From Actinomadura livida (GTDB lineage: Bacteria > Actinomycetota > Actinomycetes > Streptosporangiales > Streptosporangiaceae): DNA of 64,000 bases. The notes below the pieces were generated by a model. That model worked only from the letters and a program-made list of their open reading frames with translations. It had not been told where the DNA came from and made no database searches. Made by a program: the position numbers and the translations under genes. Location of the stretch: assembly GCF_014648675.1 (NCBI RefSeq), contig NZ_BMRO01000007.1, forward strand, positions 13,011 through 77,010, given 5' to 3'. Positions 42,477 to 50,484 of this stretch are shown here, piece by piece (the first letter of the stretch is position 1; every line of letters starts with the position of its first letter).

Positions 42477-43787
42477 GTGTCAGAACCAGGGGAAGCCGAC
42501 GGCTGGACCCCGCTGGACCCCGGCATGTCCGGCGAGCGGCCCGCGGACCCGCGCCCCCAGGAGGAGCGGCCGCCCGCACCCGGGTCGCCCGATCCCGGGC
42601 AGGCGCAGCCCTACACCGCGGGGACGCCGTACTGGCCCGGCGCCCCGGCGCAGCCGCCGGGGTGGGACCCGACGTACGGGCAGCCCGCCCGGGATCCCTA
42701 CTGGCAGGGCGCCTACGGGCAGGCTCCCTATCCGCAGGGGTACCCGGGCTACGGGATGCAGCCCGTCAAGACGTCCTGGACGGTGGAGGCGCCGGCCGGC
42801 AGCCCGTTCCACCACCTGGCACGGAACGATGCGCACCGCTGGTGGCGTCCCCTGGCCGGCTCGCTGACGATCCTCGTCATCGGCATCGGCCTGGTGATGG
42901 GGCTCATGATCGTCGGGACGGTCATCGCCTGGGCGGTGACTGGAGAGCCGCCCGACACGACCGGCACGAACGCCACGGTGTTCGAGAACGACACCGCCGA
43001 CCTGGCGATCAACCTGGCCATGCTCGCGGTGTTCCTGCCGGTGGCGTTCTTCGCGGCGTGGGGCATCCAGCGGCGCGCGCCCGGCACGCTGTCGTCGGTC
43101 GCGGGCCGGCTGCGCTGGAAGTGGCTGCTGGTCTGCTGCGGCCTCGCGGTCGGGTTCTGCATCGTGGCGTTCGGGACGTCGCTCGTGGCGGAGATGGCCA
43201 TGGACGACCCGTCCGGCGGTGACGAGGAGTGGGTCGGGTGGGGGCAGTTCCTCGTCCCGGCGGTCGTCATTCTCCTCCTGGTGCCGTTCCAGGCCGCGGC
43301 GGAGGAGTACGTCTTCCGCGGCTGGATGCTGCAGGCCGTGGGCGCCTGCACGCTGGAGAACGCCAAGCGGAAGGTCGGGCGGGCGCTCAGCGTCGTGTTC
43401 CGCACGCCCTGGCCCGGCATCGTCGTCGGCTCCGCCCTGTTCACGGCCGGGCACGGCTACACGGGCTGGGGGATCCTCGACATCTTCGCCTTCGGCGCCA
43501 TCGCGGCGTGGGTGACGGTGCGCACGGGCGGGCTGGAGGCGGCCATCGCCCTCCACGTGTTCAACAACCTGCTGGCGTTCATGTTCTCCGCCGCCGTCGG
43601 GGAACTGGACATCGTGCAGGGCGACGTCCCGTGGGAGGTCGTCGTGGCCGACATCGTGCCGATGGTCCTGTTCGCGGCCGTGGCCGTCCGGCTGGCGCGG
43701 CGCCTGCGCGTCCAGACCGTCAGCTCGGCCCCCGCGGAGGACGACGCCCCGGTGACCGCTGGCGTCAGCCCCGCGCACGTCGCATAG
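42477..43787 (+). CDS. CPBP family intramembrane glutamic endopeptidase
   Basis: 436 residues, GTG start. The first about 115 residues are cytoplasmic and rich in Pro, Gly, Tyr and Gln (AYGQAPYPQGYPGYG). About eight membrane helices follow. The ABI/CAAX protease motifs are AAAEEYVFRGWMLQ (catalytic Glu pair and Arg), FTAGHGYTG (His) and HVFNNLLAF (His/Asn). Substrates of such proteases in actinobacteria are largely unknown. The long N-terminal low-complexity region is unusual for the family and may bind partners. Confidence 0.88.
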   Translation: MSEPGEADGWTPLDPGMSGERPADPRPQEERPPAPGSPDPGQAQPYTAGTPYWPGAPAQPPGWDPTYGQPARDPYWQGAYGQAPYPQGYPGYGMQPVKTSWTVEAPAGSPFHHLARNDAHRWWRPLAGSLTILVIGIGLVMGLMIVGTVIAWAVTGEPPDTTGTNATVFENDTADLAINLAMLAVFLPVAFFAAWGIQRRAPGTLSSVAGRLRWKWLLVCCGLAVGFCIVAFGTSLVAEMAMDDPSGGDEEWVGWGQFLVPAVVILLLVPFQAAAEEYVFRGWMLQAVGACTLENAKRKVGRALSVVFRTPWPGIVVGSALFTAGHGYTGWGILDIFAFGAIAAWVTVRTGGLEAAIALHVFNNLLAFMFSAAVGELDIVQGDVPWEVVVADIVPMVLFAAVAVRLARRLRVQTVSSAPAEDDAPVTAGVSPAHVA

Positions 43788-43806
43788 CCGCGTCACAGCC
43801 CGAATC

Positions 43807-44196
43807 TCACAGCAGGCCCCACAGCACGAGCGCGTCGAGCAGGCCGGGCACGACGGGGAGGTCCCCCAGCGCGTCCGGAGCGATCCAACGGGCGTCGGCC
43901 GCGTCGTCCCCGGCGCGGAGCGTTCCACCCGCCACCGTCGCGGCGTAGTCGTGGATCTCGTAGGTGACGCCGCCGGGCCCCGGGCGCTCCACCGTCCCGG
44001 CCAGCGCGCCGACCACGACGTCCAGCCCGGTCTCCTCCTTCAGCTCCCGCACGAGCGCGGCCGGGTCGTCCTCGCCGGGCTCGACCCGCCCGCCCGGGAT
44101 CGACCACAGGCCCTCGCCCGGCGGGCGCGCCCGCTTCACCAGGAGCAGCCGCCCGGCGCCGTCCTGCACGATCCCGCCGACACAACGCACACGCAT
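43807..44196 (-). CDS. NUDIX hydrolase
   Basis: 129 residues from ATG 44194-44196; the GTG at 44223 would add nine residues encoded by AT-rich, rare codons (CAA, AAT) and is unlikely. The Nudix box is GGRVEPGEDDPAALVRELKEETGLD, matching Gx5Ex7REUxEExGU. It hydrolyses nucleoside diphosphate derivatives; the CVGGIVQDGAGRLLLVKRARPPGEGLWSIPGG N-terminus is like MutT/8-oxo-dGTPase-type and ADP-ribose pyrophosphatases. Convergent with the CPBP gene and divergent from DUF6758. Confidence 0.9.
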   Translation of the reverse strand: MRVRCVGGIVQDGAGRLLLVKRARPPGEGLWSIPGGRVEPGEDDPAALVRELKEETGLDVVVGALAGTVERPGPGGVTYEIHDYAATVAGGTLRAGDDAADARWIAPDALGDLPVVPGLLDALVLWGLL

Positions 44197-44279
44197 GACC
44201 TCATTTTGTTCCCCCTTTTCCACGCGGCGACCCGCCCGGCCTTGACGGGCCGGGAAGAGGCCGCGCAGGGTGGGTAGTC

Positions 44280-44924
44280 ATGAGGGCGGAGCCCACCTGC
44301 CCGCGCTGCGCGGGCCCTCTGCATGCGCCGGGCCTCTGGTCCAGCGACTGGAGCTGCGGCGTGCACGGCGTCGTCCTCCCGAGGCAGCCGTCCAAGCGGC
44401 CCGGCCCGGACGGGCTGGCCGCCGTGCTGCGCGACGCCCGCGTCCCCGTCTGGACGCCCTGGCCCCTTCCGCTGGGCTGGCTCGTCACGGGGTTCGCCAC
44501 GGTCGGGGACGACCGCAGCGGCGCGCGGGCGACGGCGGTGGCCCTGTCCGGGCCGGGGCTGCTCGCCGGGCCCGCCGACATGGTGCTGATCGCCGAGGAG
44601 CCGGGCATCGGCCTCGGTGCCCACTACGCGGGCCTCGACGGCTCCGACCCGGGCGAGGTGTTCGACGCCCCCCCGCACGTGAAGCTCGACGTCAGCGGCC
44701 CCGCGGCGACCTGCGGGCATTCCGTGCCGATGTGGACGGTCAACGGCCAGGCCGACCGCGCCGTGTTCGTCGGGGAGGCGATGGGCCACTGGCTCTGGGT
44801 CGTGCTCTGGCCCGCCGATGCCGGTGTGCTGCTGCTGGAGCGCCAGACCCTGCTCGATCTGCGCGAGCCGGGGATGGAACTCGACCTCCCCTACGGCGCC
44901 TACAGCCCGCGGCTCGACGACTGA
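44280..44924 (+). CDS. DUF6758 family protein
   Basis: 214 residues. The N-terminus carries a zinc-knuckle-like CPRC (residues 7-10) and a later SCGVHG, with a WSSDWSCG motif, a pattern of DUF6758 proteins of actinobacteria. The rest is a soluble alpha/beta domain with conserved GHWLWVVLWPADAGVLLLE near the C-terminus. It precedes the PHP gene by 18 bp in an apparent operon with PHP, MBL and RecB-like genes. Function unknown; metal binding is inferred. Confidence 0.7.
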   Translation: MRAEPTCPRCAGPLHAPGLWSSDWSCGVHGVVLPRQPSKRPGPDGLAAVLRDARVPVWTPWPLPLGWLVTGFATVGDDRSGARATAVALSGPGLLAGPADMVLIAEEPGIGLGAHYAGLDGSDPGEVFDAPPHVKLDVSGPAATCGHSVPMWTVNGQADRAVFVGEAMGHWLWVVLWPADAGVLLLERQTLLDLREPGMELDLPYGAYSPRLDD

Positions 44925-44942
44925 CGCTGGTATGAACGGGCC

Positions 44943-45794
44943 ATGCGGATCGATCTGCACAGCCACAGTGACGCGTCCGACGGCACCCGGCCGCCCGCGG
45001 AGGTCGTCCGGCGGGCGCGGGCGAACGGCCTCGACGTCCTGGCGCTCACCGACCACGACACCGTCGCCGGCTGGGACGAGGCCGCCGGGGCGCTGCCCGA
45101 GGGGCTGACGCTCGTCCCCGGCATCGAGCTGTCGTGCCGGCAGGACGGCCGCAGCCTCCACATGCTCGGCTACCTGTTCGACCCGGCCGCCCCGGACCTG
45201 GCGGCCGAACTCGCCCGGATCCGCGACGACCGGGTGATCAGGGCGCGGGCCATGGTCGACCGGCTCCGGGAGCTCGGCGTGGACGTCACCTGGGACATGG
45301 TCCGCTCGCTGGCCAGAGGCGAGGCGGTCGGGCGTCCGCACATCGCGCGGGCCATGGTCGCGGCGGGCGCGATCCGCGACACCGACGAGGCGTTCACCCC
45401 GCGCTGGATCGCGCAGGGCGGCCGCGCCCACGCCGAGCGGTACGCGCTCGAACCGGAGCGGGCGATCGGGCTCGTCCGCGCGGCCGGGGGAGTGTGCGTG
45501 CTGGCCCACCCGAGGGCGCGGCGCCGCGGGTACGTCGTCGCCGACGAGGTGGTCGAGAGGCTCGCCGCCGCCGGGCTCGCCGGGATCGAGGCCGACCACC
45601 CCGACCACGCCCCCGAGGACCGCGCTCACCTGCGCGACCTCGCGTCCGCCCTGGACCTCGCCGTGACCGGCTCCAGCGACGACCACGGGGACCTGACCGG
45701 CGACCGTCTCGGCGCCGAGACGACCGCGCCCGCCGACTACGAGCGGCTGCTGGCGGGAGCCCGCCGTGATGATCTCCGACTGCCCGAAACGTGA
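44943..45794 (+). CDS. PHP-domain phosphoesterase
   Basis: 283 residues. The polymerase-and-histidinol-phosphatase metal motifs are present: IDLHSHSDASDGT, LALTDHDTVAGWDEA, LVPGIELSC, VCVLAHPRAR, and VTGSSDDHGD near the end. This pattern matches the 3',5'-nucleoside bisphosphate phosphatase/RNase AM (YciV) group, which trims RNA 5' ends or dephosphorylates pAp. A TATGAA box six bases before the ATG suggests leaderless translation. The stop overlaps nothing, but the MBL gene starts 25 bp later. Confidence 0.9.
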   Translation: MRIDLHSHSDASDGTRPPAEVVRRARANGLDVLALTDHDTVAGWDEAAGALPEGLTLVPGIELSCRQDGRSLHMLGYLFDPAAPDLAAELARIRDDRVIRARAMVDRLRELGVDVTWDMVRSLARGEAVGRPHIARAMVAAGAIRDTDEAFTPRWIAQGGRAHAERYALEPERAIGLVRAAGGVCVLAHPRARRRGYVVADEVVERLAAAGLAGIEADHPDHAPEDRAHLRDLASALDLAVTGSSDDHGDLTGDRLGAETTAPADYERLLAGARRDDLRLPET

Positions 45795-45819
45795 CGCGAA
45801 GCACGATAGGCTTCGGAGG

Positions 45820-46524
45820 GTGGACGCGCGCATCGAACAGGTCGTGACGTCGGGGCGGCTCTCCCTCGACGACACCGACTACGACGTCGAGAACAACACC
45901 TACATCATCGGTGACGACGACGAGGTCGTCGTGATCGATCCGGCGCACGACGCCGAGGCCATCCTCAAGGAGGTCGGTGACCGCGAGGTCATGGCCGTCC
46001 TGCTCACCGACGGCAACGAGCACCACCTCAACGTGGTCCTCGAGGTCGCCGCCGCGGGCGAGGAGGACGAGGAGAACTGGGCCCCGATCGCGCTGCACCG
46101 CGGCGACCGGCTGCTGTGGCGCGACTACTTCGGCCGCCTCGCCAAAGAGGAGGACGACGAGGACGACGCCAAGGCCCTGCGCTCCCTCGAACCCGACATC
46201 TGGCTGGAGGACGGCGGCGTCTTCGAGATCGCCGACGCCCAGCTGGAGATCGTGCACACCCCGGGCCACACCCCCGGCAGCGTCTGCGTGATCAGCGAGC
46301 AGCTCGGCGTCCTGTTCTCCGGCGACACGCTGCACCGCGGCCGCCCCGGCTCCATCGGCGGCGTCTACGAGGACCTGCGCAAGCAGCTCAACTCCATCGG
46401 CGCGCTGCTCACCCCGCTCCCGAAGGACCTGAAGGTCCTGCCCGCCCAGGGCGAGGAGACCACCGTCGGCGAAGAGGACTCCCGCTGGGAGTCGTGGGGC
46501 GCGCTCGCCCAGGACGAGGACTGA
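45820..46524 (+). CDS. MBL-fold protein with degenerate metal site
   Basis: 234 residues from GTG 45820, with a TAGGCT box at 45807-45812 (seven-base gap, likely leaderless). The overall metallo-beta-lactamase fold is clear (ADAQLEIVHTPGHTPGSVCVI, LFSGDTLHRGRPGS). However, the first metal motif, normally THxHxDH, reads T63-D-G-N-E-H-H69, and the C-terminal His motif is PAQGEETT instead of PGHG. HTPGH and GDT remain. An acidic insert (EEDDEDDAK) lies near residue 110. Normal two-metal hydrolysis is doubtful. It is nine bases from the RecB-like gene. Confidence 0.82.
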   Translation: MDARIEQVVTSGRLSLDDTDYDVENNTYIIGDDDEVVVIDPAHDAEAILKEVGDREVMAVLLTDGNEHHLNVVLEVAAAGEEDEENWAPIALHRGDRLLWRDYFGRLAKEEDDEDDAKALRSLEPDIWLEDGGVFEIADAQLEIVHTPGHTPGSVCVISEQLGVLFSGDTLHRGRPGSIGGVYEDLRKQLNSIGALLTPLPKDLKVLPAQGEETTVGEEDSRWESWGALAQDED

Positions 46525-46532
46525 CGGCCTCG

Positions 46533-47459
46533 TTGGGCGCCGAGCAGCTCGGCTTCGACGGCATGCCCCGGCGGCTGTACACGTGCACGCCGTCGAGGCT
46601 GAACACCTGGCTCGACTGCCCGCGCCGGTACCGGATGACGTACCTCGACCGTCCGATGCCGCCGAAGGGCCCGCCGTGGGCGCACAACAGCGTCGGTGCG
46701 AGCGTCCACAACGCCCTGGCGGGCTGGTGGCGGCTGCCCGTCGGCGACCGCACCCCCGAGGCCGCGGGGAGCCTCCTCGTCCGCGGCTGGCTGACGGACG
46801 GGTTCCGCGACGACGCGCAGTCCGCGCGGTGGCGTGACCGGGCCCGCGAGATGACCGAGCGGTACGCGGCGGGCCTCGACCCGTCCGACGAGCCGGTCGG
46901 CGTGGAGCGGACGGTCGCGACCCGCACCGACCGCATCGCCGTGTCGGGCCGCATCGACCGCCTCGACGCCCGCGGCTCCGAGCTCGCCGTCGTCGACTAC
47001 AAGACGGGACGCCGCGTCCCCGCGTCCGACGACGCCCGCGGGTCCCTCGCCCTCGCCATCTACGCCGTCGCCGCGTCCCGCGTGCTGCGCCGCCCCTGCC
47101 ACCGCGTCGAGCTGCACCACCTGCCGTCCGGCGAGGTCGCGGCCTGGGACCACACCGACGAGTCCCTGAACCGGCACATCCGCCGCGCCGAGCAGATCGC
47201 CTCCGAGGCGGCCGATGCCGACGAGGGCTACCGCGCTTTGGCGGGGGAGCGCGGGGGCGTGCCGAAGCCCCGCGTGGGGGACGCCCGCCCGGCCGCCGTA
47301 GACCACGCCCCGTACGACGAGCTGTTCCCGCCGCGCACGGGCAACCTCTGCTCCTGGTGCGACTTCGCCCGCCACTGCCCCGAAGGGCGGGAGGCCGCCC
47401 CGCGCAAGGAGCCCTGGGCGGCCCTGCCCGCCGACGACGAGGGCCAGGTCGACGCCTAG
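46533..47459 (+). CDS. RecB-like PD-(D/E)XK nuclease with Fe-S cluster (Cas4/AddB type)
   Basis: 308 residues from the TTG at 46533; ATG 46563 is an alternative, but QLGFDGMP upstream of it is family-like. STPSRLNTWLDCPRRYRMTYLDRP gives the first cluster Cys; the nuclease core is VSGRIDRLD ... ELAVVDYKTGR (Asp, Lys); the last three Cys are in CSWCDFARHC. This is the Cas4/AddB-like nuclease with a [4Fe4S] cluster. It likely acts in DNA end processing or repair. Its stop codon lies inside the CTAG end of the hairpin element at 47456. Confidence 0.88.
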   Translation: MGAEQLGFDGMPRRLYTCTPSRLNTWLDCPRRYRMTYLDRPMPPKGPPWAHNSVGASVHNALAGWWRLPVGDRTPEAAGSLLVRGWLTDGFRDDAQSARWRDRAREMTERYAAGLDPSDEPVGVERTVATRTDRIAVSGRIDRLDARGSELAVVDYKTGRRVPASDDARGSLALAIYAVAASRVLRRPCHRVELHHLPSGEVAAWDHTDESLNRHIRRAEQIASEAADADEGYRALAGERGGVPKPRVGDARPAAVDHAPYDELFPPRTGNLCSWCDFARHCPEGREAAPRKEPWAALPADDEGQVDA

Positions 47460-47590
47460 TGCGGTGTCCGCGAACGTTCACCGGGTCGACAAGCCGTTGA
47501 GCTGCGGCGTGTTGTTGTTATGGCGCACCGGATAACAACAACACGCCGCAAGTCAACGAGCCCGGTGGACCTTGGTGGTCACCGCACTAG
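47456..47590. mobile_element. 135-bp quasi-palindromic element, MITE-like
   Basis: The ends are a perfect 11-bp inverted repeat, CTAGTGCGGTG (47456-47466) and CACCGCACTAG (47580-47590). Inside are CACCGGG/CCCGGTG (47479-47485, 47561-47567), CGTTGA/TCAACG (47495-47500, 47553-47558) and a perfect 18-bp repeat TGCGGCGTGTTGTTGTTA (47503-47520) with its complement (47533-47550) around a 12-nt loop. No coding frame. Both termini carry CTAG. The structure fits a miniature inverted-repeat element; transposition is inferred. Confidence 0.7.
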
Positions 47591-47601
47591 GCGGTTGGCG
47601 G

Positions 47602-48510
47602 CTAGGCGGGGGTGAGGGTCTTCCCGGCCGGCCAGCGCCGCGGGTCGCGCAGGCCGAACAGGCCCCGGCTCACGTCGTAGCCCTCGGCGGCGAGCCGCTG
47701 CCGGGTGCGTTCGAGCATGTCCCGGGTGGGCTTGGCGAAGGCGTAGTCGTGCAGCCGCTCCGGCACCGCGTTCATCGCGAGGCGGAACGACTTGAGCGCC
47801 GCCGTCACCGCCGGCTGCGGCACCTCGGGCAGCGCCCCGTACATCGCGCGGGCCCAGTCGGGCAGCGCGTAGTAGCAGAGCGCGCCGAACGGGAAGTAGC
47901 CCGGCTTGCCGGGCGCCAGGAACTTCAGGTTCTCCGGCATCGTCGGCCACATCAGGAACCGGACGGTCTCCGCCGCCTCCTCCGTGACCCGGAGCCGGGG
48001 CCGCATCTCCGCGAAGTACGCCTCCATGTCGGCGACGGTGCCGGGGACGTCCTCGGCGTGCAGGCCGACGAGCTCGGCCGACCTGCGCTGCTCCGCCAGG
48101 TAGCGGTCGGCCATGGGGCCGGTGAGCGGCAGGCCCGCCCGGCGCGCGACCTCCAGGTACGAGTACACCTCGGCGCAGTGCACCCAGAGCAGCAGCTCGG
48201 GCTGGTCGAGCCGCTCCCTCTTGCCGGTGTCGTGGTTGAGGATGCGCAGGCTCCGGTGGATCTCCCGGACCCGGTAGGCCGCCTGCTCCACCTCCTCGGG
48301 GCTGCCGAACGTGCCCAGGCCGACGAAGTCGGAGGTCCGCTGCAGCCGGCCGAAGGGGTCCTCACGGAAGTTGGAGTTCTGCCAGACGCCCCACATCGCC
48401 ATCGGATGCAGTGCTTGCAGCATCAGGCTGCGCACCCCGCCGACCCACATGGTGCGGTCGAGGTGGACGCGCCAGGTGACGCTCTCGGGCGGCTGGATCG
48501 TCGCGGGCAT
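47602..48510 (-). CDS. DUF2236/MpaB family oxygenase
   Basis: 302 residues from ATG 48508-48510, with GGAGG five bases upstream. The family is a haem-binding oxygenase fold related to rubber oxygenase LcpA and fungal MpaB. Conserved features: LMLQALHPMAMWGVWQNSNFREDPFGRLQRT, REIHRSLRILN and LLWVHCAEVYSY (His and aromatic residues that could bind haem). Length is typical. Leftmost gene of the second accessory block, just inside the hairpin element. Substrate unknown, probably an unsaturated or polyketide-like chain. Confidence 0.85.
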   Translation of the reverse strand: MPATIQPPESVTWRVHLDRTMWVGGVRSLMLQALHPMAMWGVWQNSNFREDPFGRLQRTSDFVGLGTFGSPEEVEQAAYRVREIHRSLRILNHDTGKRERLDQPELLLWVHCAEVYSYLEVARRAGLPLTGPMADRYLAEQRRSAELVGLHAEDVPGTVADMEAYFAEMRPRLRVTEEAAETVRFLMWPTMPENLKFLAPGKPGYFPFGALCYYALPDWARAMYGALPEVPQPAVTAALKSFRLAMNAVPERLHDYAFAKPTRDMLERTRQRLAAEGYDVSRGLFGLRDPRRWPAGKTLTPA

Positions 48511-48638
48511 TGACACCTCCATGAGACAAACTCCGGTAAGTGTGTCATTACCCGCTCGCCGCCGTGACACCGCCCCCCGATCGAGGCGTCCGGTCGTCGC
48601 CCTCGGCCCAGCCCCTCCGACCTCCGCTGCCCGGTGCT

Positions 48639-49454
48639 TCAGGAGGACGCGGCGAGGACCTTCCGGAGGTGGACGGCGAAGAACTCCGGGGCGTCGGCGA
48701 AGCCGGTGTGGCCGCCGGGGAACAGCGTCGGCTCGATGCCGAGCTCCTCGGCGAGCGCCCGGGAGGCGCGGTCGCACAGCTCGCCCGCGGACTCCTCGCC
48801 GATGCCGACCACGATGCGGGACGCGACCGCGCGCAGGGCGGCGAGGTCGGGCTTCCAGTGGACGGTCTCGCGCAGCTCGTGCTCGAACCAGCGGCGCTCG
48901 TCGGCGAGGTCCTGCGGGTCGCGGTCCCCGCCGAACATGTGCTCCAGCGCCCCGTCCGGGAGGTGGATGTCGCTCAGCGCCATGAACGCGCGCCACGCGC
49001 CCATCACGTCGCCGCTCAAGTAGGTGGCGATCATCTCGTCCGTCGCCTTGTAGAGGTCGTCGCGGTCGTCCAGGAGCTCGTCCAGCGGCGGTTCGTGCGC
49101 GATGACCAGGCGGGCCTGGCCGGGGTGGGCCTGCGCGAACGCGAGGGCGGTGCAGGCGCCGCCGCTGGAGCCGAGCACCACGGCCGGCCCGGCGTCCACC
49201 TGCGCGATCAGGCGCGACAGGTCGTCGGCGCGCAGTGGCGGCGTCGAGTCCTGCTCAGGGTCGTCGACCGGGCTGCGGCCGATGCCCCGGGGGTCGGTCG
49301 TCAGGACGGTGTGGTCGCTCGCGAGCAGGTCGGCGAGCGGCTCGAACGCCGCCGCGCCCATCGGCGCGCCCACGAGCGCCACGAGCGGGCCTCGCCCGCG
49401 GACCTCGTAGTGCAGCCGCGCATCCGGCACGCGAAGGGTTCCGCTGGTCGTCAT
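48639..49454 (-). CDS. Alpha/beta hydrolase
   Basis: 271 residues, ATG with GGAGGAATCC upstream. The nucleophile elbow is GSSGG (Ser near residue 95), preceded by LTTDPRGIGRSP; the oxyanion region is VALVGAPMGAAAF and the catalytic His is in FPGGHTGFADAPEFF near the C-terminus. A helical lid lies at about residues 125-195. Such enzymes hydrolyse esters, epoxides or C-C bonds. It is followed by the SRPBCC/ArsR pair on the same strand. Confidence 0.86.
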   Translation of the reverse strand: MTTSGTLRVPDARLHYEVRGRGPLVALVGAPMGAAAFEPLADLLASDHTVLTTDPRGIGRSPVDDPEQDSTPPLRADDLSRLIAQVDAGPAVVLGSSGGACTALAFAQAHPGQARLVIAHEPPLDELLDDRDDLYKATDEMIATYLSGDVMGAWRAFMALSDIHLPDGALEHMFGGDRDPQDLADERRWFEHELRETVHWKPDLAALRAVASRIVVGIGEESAGELCDRASRALAEELGIEPTLFPGGHTGFADAPEFFAVHLRKVLAASS

Positions 49455-49527
49455 GGATTCCTCCAGGTGATGTAGGTGCGGTCAGGAAGACTCGCGATCC
49501 CGGAGGAATTCATCGCCCGGACGAGGA

Positions 49528-50025
49528 TCAGCTCGCGGAAAGGCCCTTGTAGTACTCGACCTGCCCCGGGTAGTAGGCGTCGAAGTCCGCCACCGGCGCG
49601 CCCGTCATCGAGGAGACGAGCCGGTCCAGGTAGTACTCCCACCCGGGCCCGGTGGTGGACACGTCGGTGTCCGGGTCGAGGTGGTGCAGGAAGGTCAGCG
49701 TGGTCACGCCGCCGGCCTCGGCCAGGCGCGCCTCCAGGTGCCACCGCCCGTACTCGTCGACCGCCTCGACCTCCAGCCTGCGCGGCGGTTCACAGGCGAT
49801 GATCGTCATGTCGCTCTCCGGCTGCCCCTCCTCCATGACGAGCGTGAGCCGCACATTGGCGCCGGGCTTGCCCTCACCCGTCCAGTGGGCGAACCAGCGG
49901 GCCGTCCGCTCGGGCTCGGTGATGCTCGCCCAGACGTCCTCGATCGGTGCTTTGAACTCGCGCGTCATCTCCAGGTCCGTGCCGGTCGCCGCGGCGATCA
50001 GCCTGCCGGTCGGTGTGGGCGTCAT
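49528..50025 (-). CDS. SRPBCC (AHSA1-like) protein coupled to ArsR regulator
   Basis: 165 residues from ATG 50023-50025 (GAGGAG upstream), overlapping the ArsR stop by ATGA. The AHSA1/START signature is EMTREFKAPIEDVWASITEPERTARWFAHWTGEG, followed by strands ANVRLTLVMEEGQPESDMTII and YGRWHLEARLAE. The pair ArsR then SRPBCC is a very common two-gene operon in actinobacteria, where the SRPBCC protein may bind the inducing ligand. Exact ligand unknown. Confidence 0.87.
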   Translation of the reverse strand: MTPTPTGRLIAAATGTDLEMTREFKAPIEDVWASITEPERTARWFAHWTGEGKPGANVRLTLVMEEGQPESDMTIIACEPPRRLEVEAVDEYGRWHLEARLAEAGGVTTLTFLHHLDPDTDVSTTGPGWEYYLDRLVSSMTGAPVADFDAYYPGQVEYYKGLSAS

Positions 50026-50393
50026 CCCGTGCTCCTCGCGTCCATGGGCTCTTCGCCCGGGCCACGCGCGCGGTCGCGTCGCGTGCGGTGGACCTCTGTC
50101 TCCAGTGCGTCGAGGCGCTGGTCCCACACCCGCCGCCGCGCGGTGGCGAGCCAGCGCTCGATCTCCCGCAGCGGACCGTGCTCGACCCGGTAGTGCCGCT
50201 CCCGGCCCACCAGCTCGGCCTCGACCAGCCCCGCCTCGCGCAGCACCCGCAGGTGCCGGCTCACGGCGGGCCGGCTGATCTCCGGGAACGCGGCCGCCAG
50301 CGCCCCGGCGGTCCGCGGCCCGTCACCGAGCAGCACCACGATCCGCCGCCGCACCGGATCCGCCACGGCATCGAAGACGTCCACGGAAAACAT
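50022..50393 (-). CDS. ArsR family transcriptional regulator
   Basis: 123 residues. Winged helix: FDAVADPVRRRIVVLLGDGPRTAGALAAAFPEISRPAVSRHLRVLREAGLVEAELVGRERHYRV. No metal-binding Cys is present, so it is not a classic metal sensor. It is translated together with the SRPBCC gene. A palindrome GTAAC-N6-GTTAC abuts its start codon, so it probably represses itself and perhaps the divergent hydrolase gene at 50485. Confidence 0.9.
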   Translation of the reverse strand: MFSVDVFDAVADPVRRRIVVLLGDGPRTAGALAAAFPEISRPAVSRHLRVLREAGLVEAELVGRERHYRVEHGPLREIERWLATARRRVWDQRLDALETEVHRTRRDRARGPGEEPMDARSTG

Positions 50394-50409
50394 GTAACCA
50401 TCGTGTTAC
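50394..50409. promoter_or_regulatory. ArsR operator palindrome
   Basis: GTAAC (50394-50398), six-base spacer, GTTAC (50405-50409), immediately upstream of the ArsR ATG. The sequence is AT-richer than its surroundings and lies in the 91-bp gap between divergent genes. Autorepression is the expected use; binding is inferred. Confidence 0.55.
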
Positions 50410-50484
50410 GCGTTTTGTCCAGGGCGGGCACCGATGAGTTCCGGCCGGCCGCCCGGTCCGTACACCACGACGAAAGGAGTGCGC

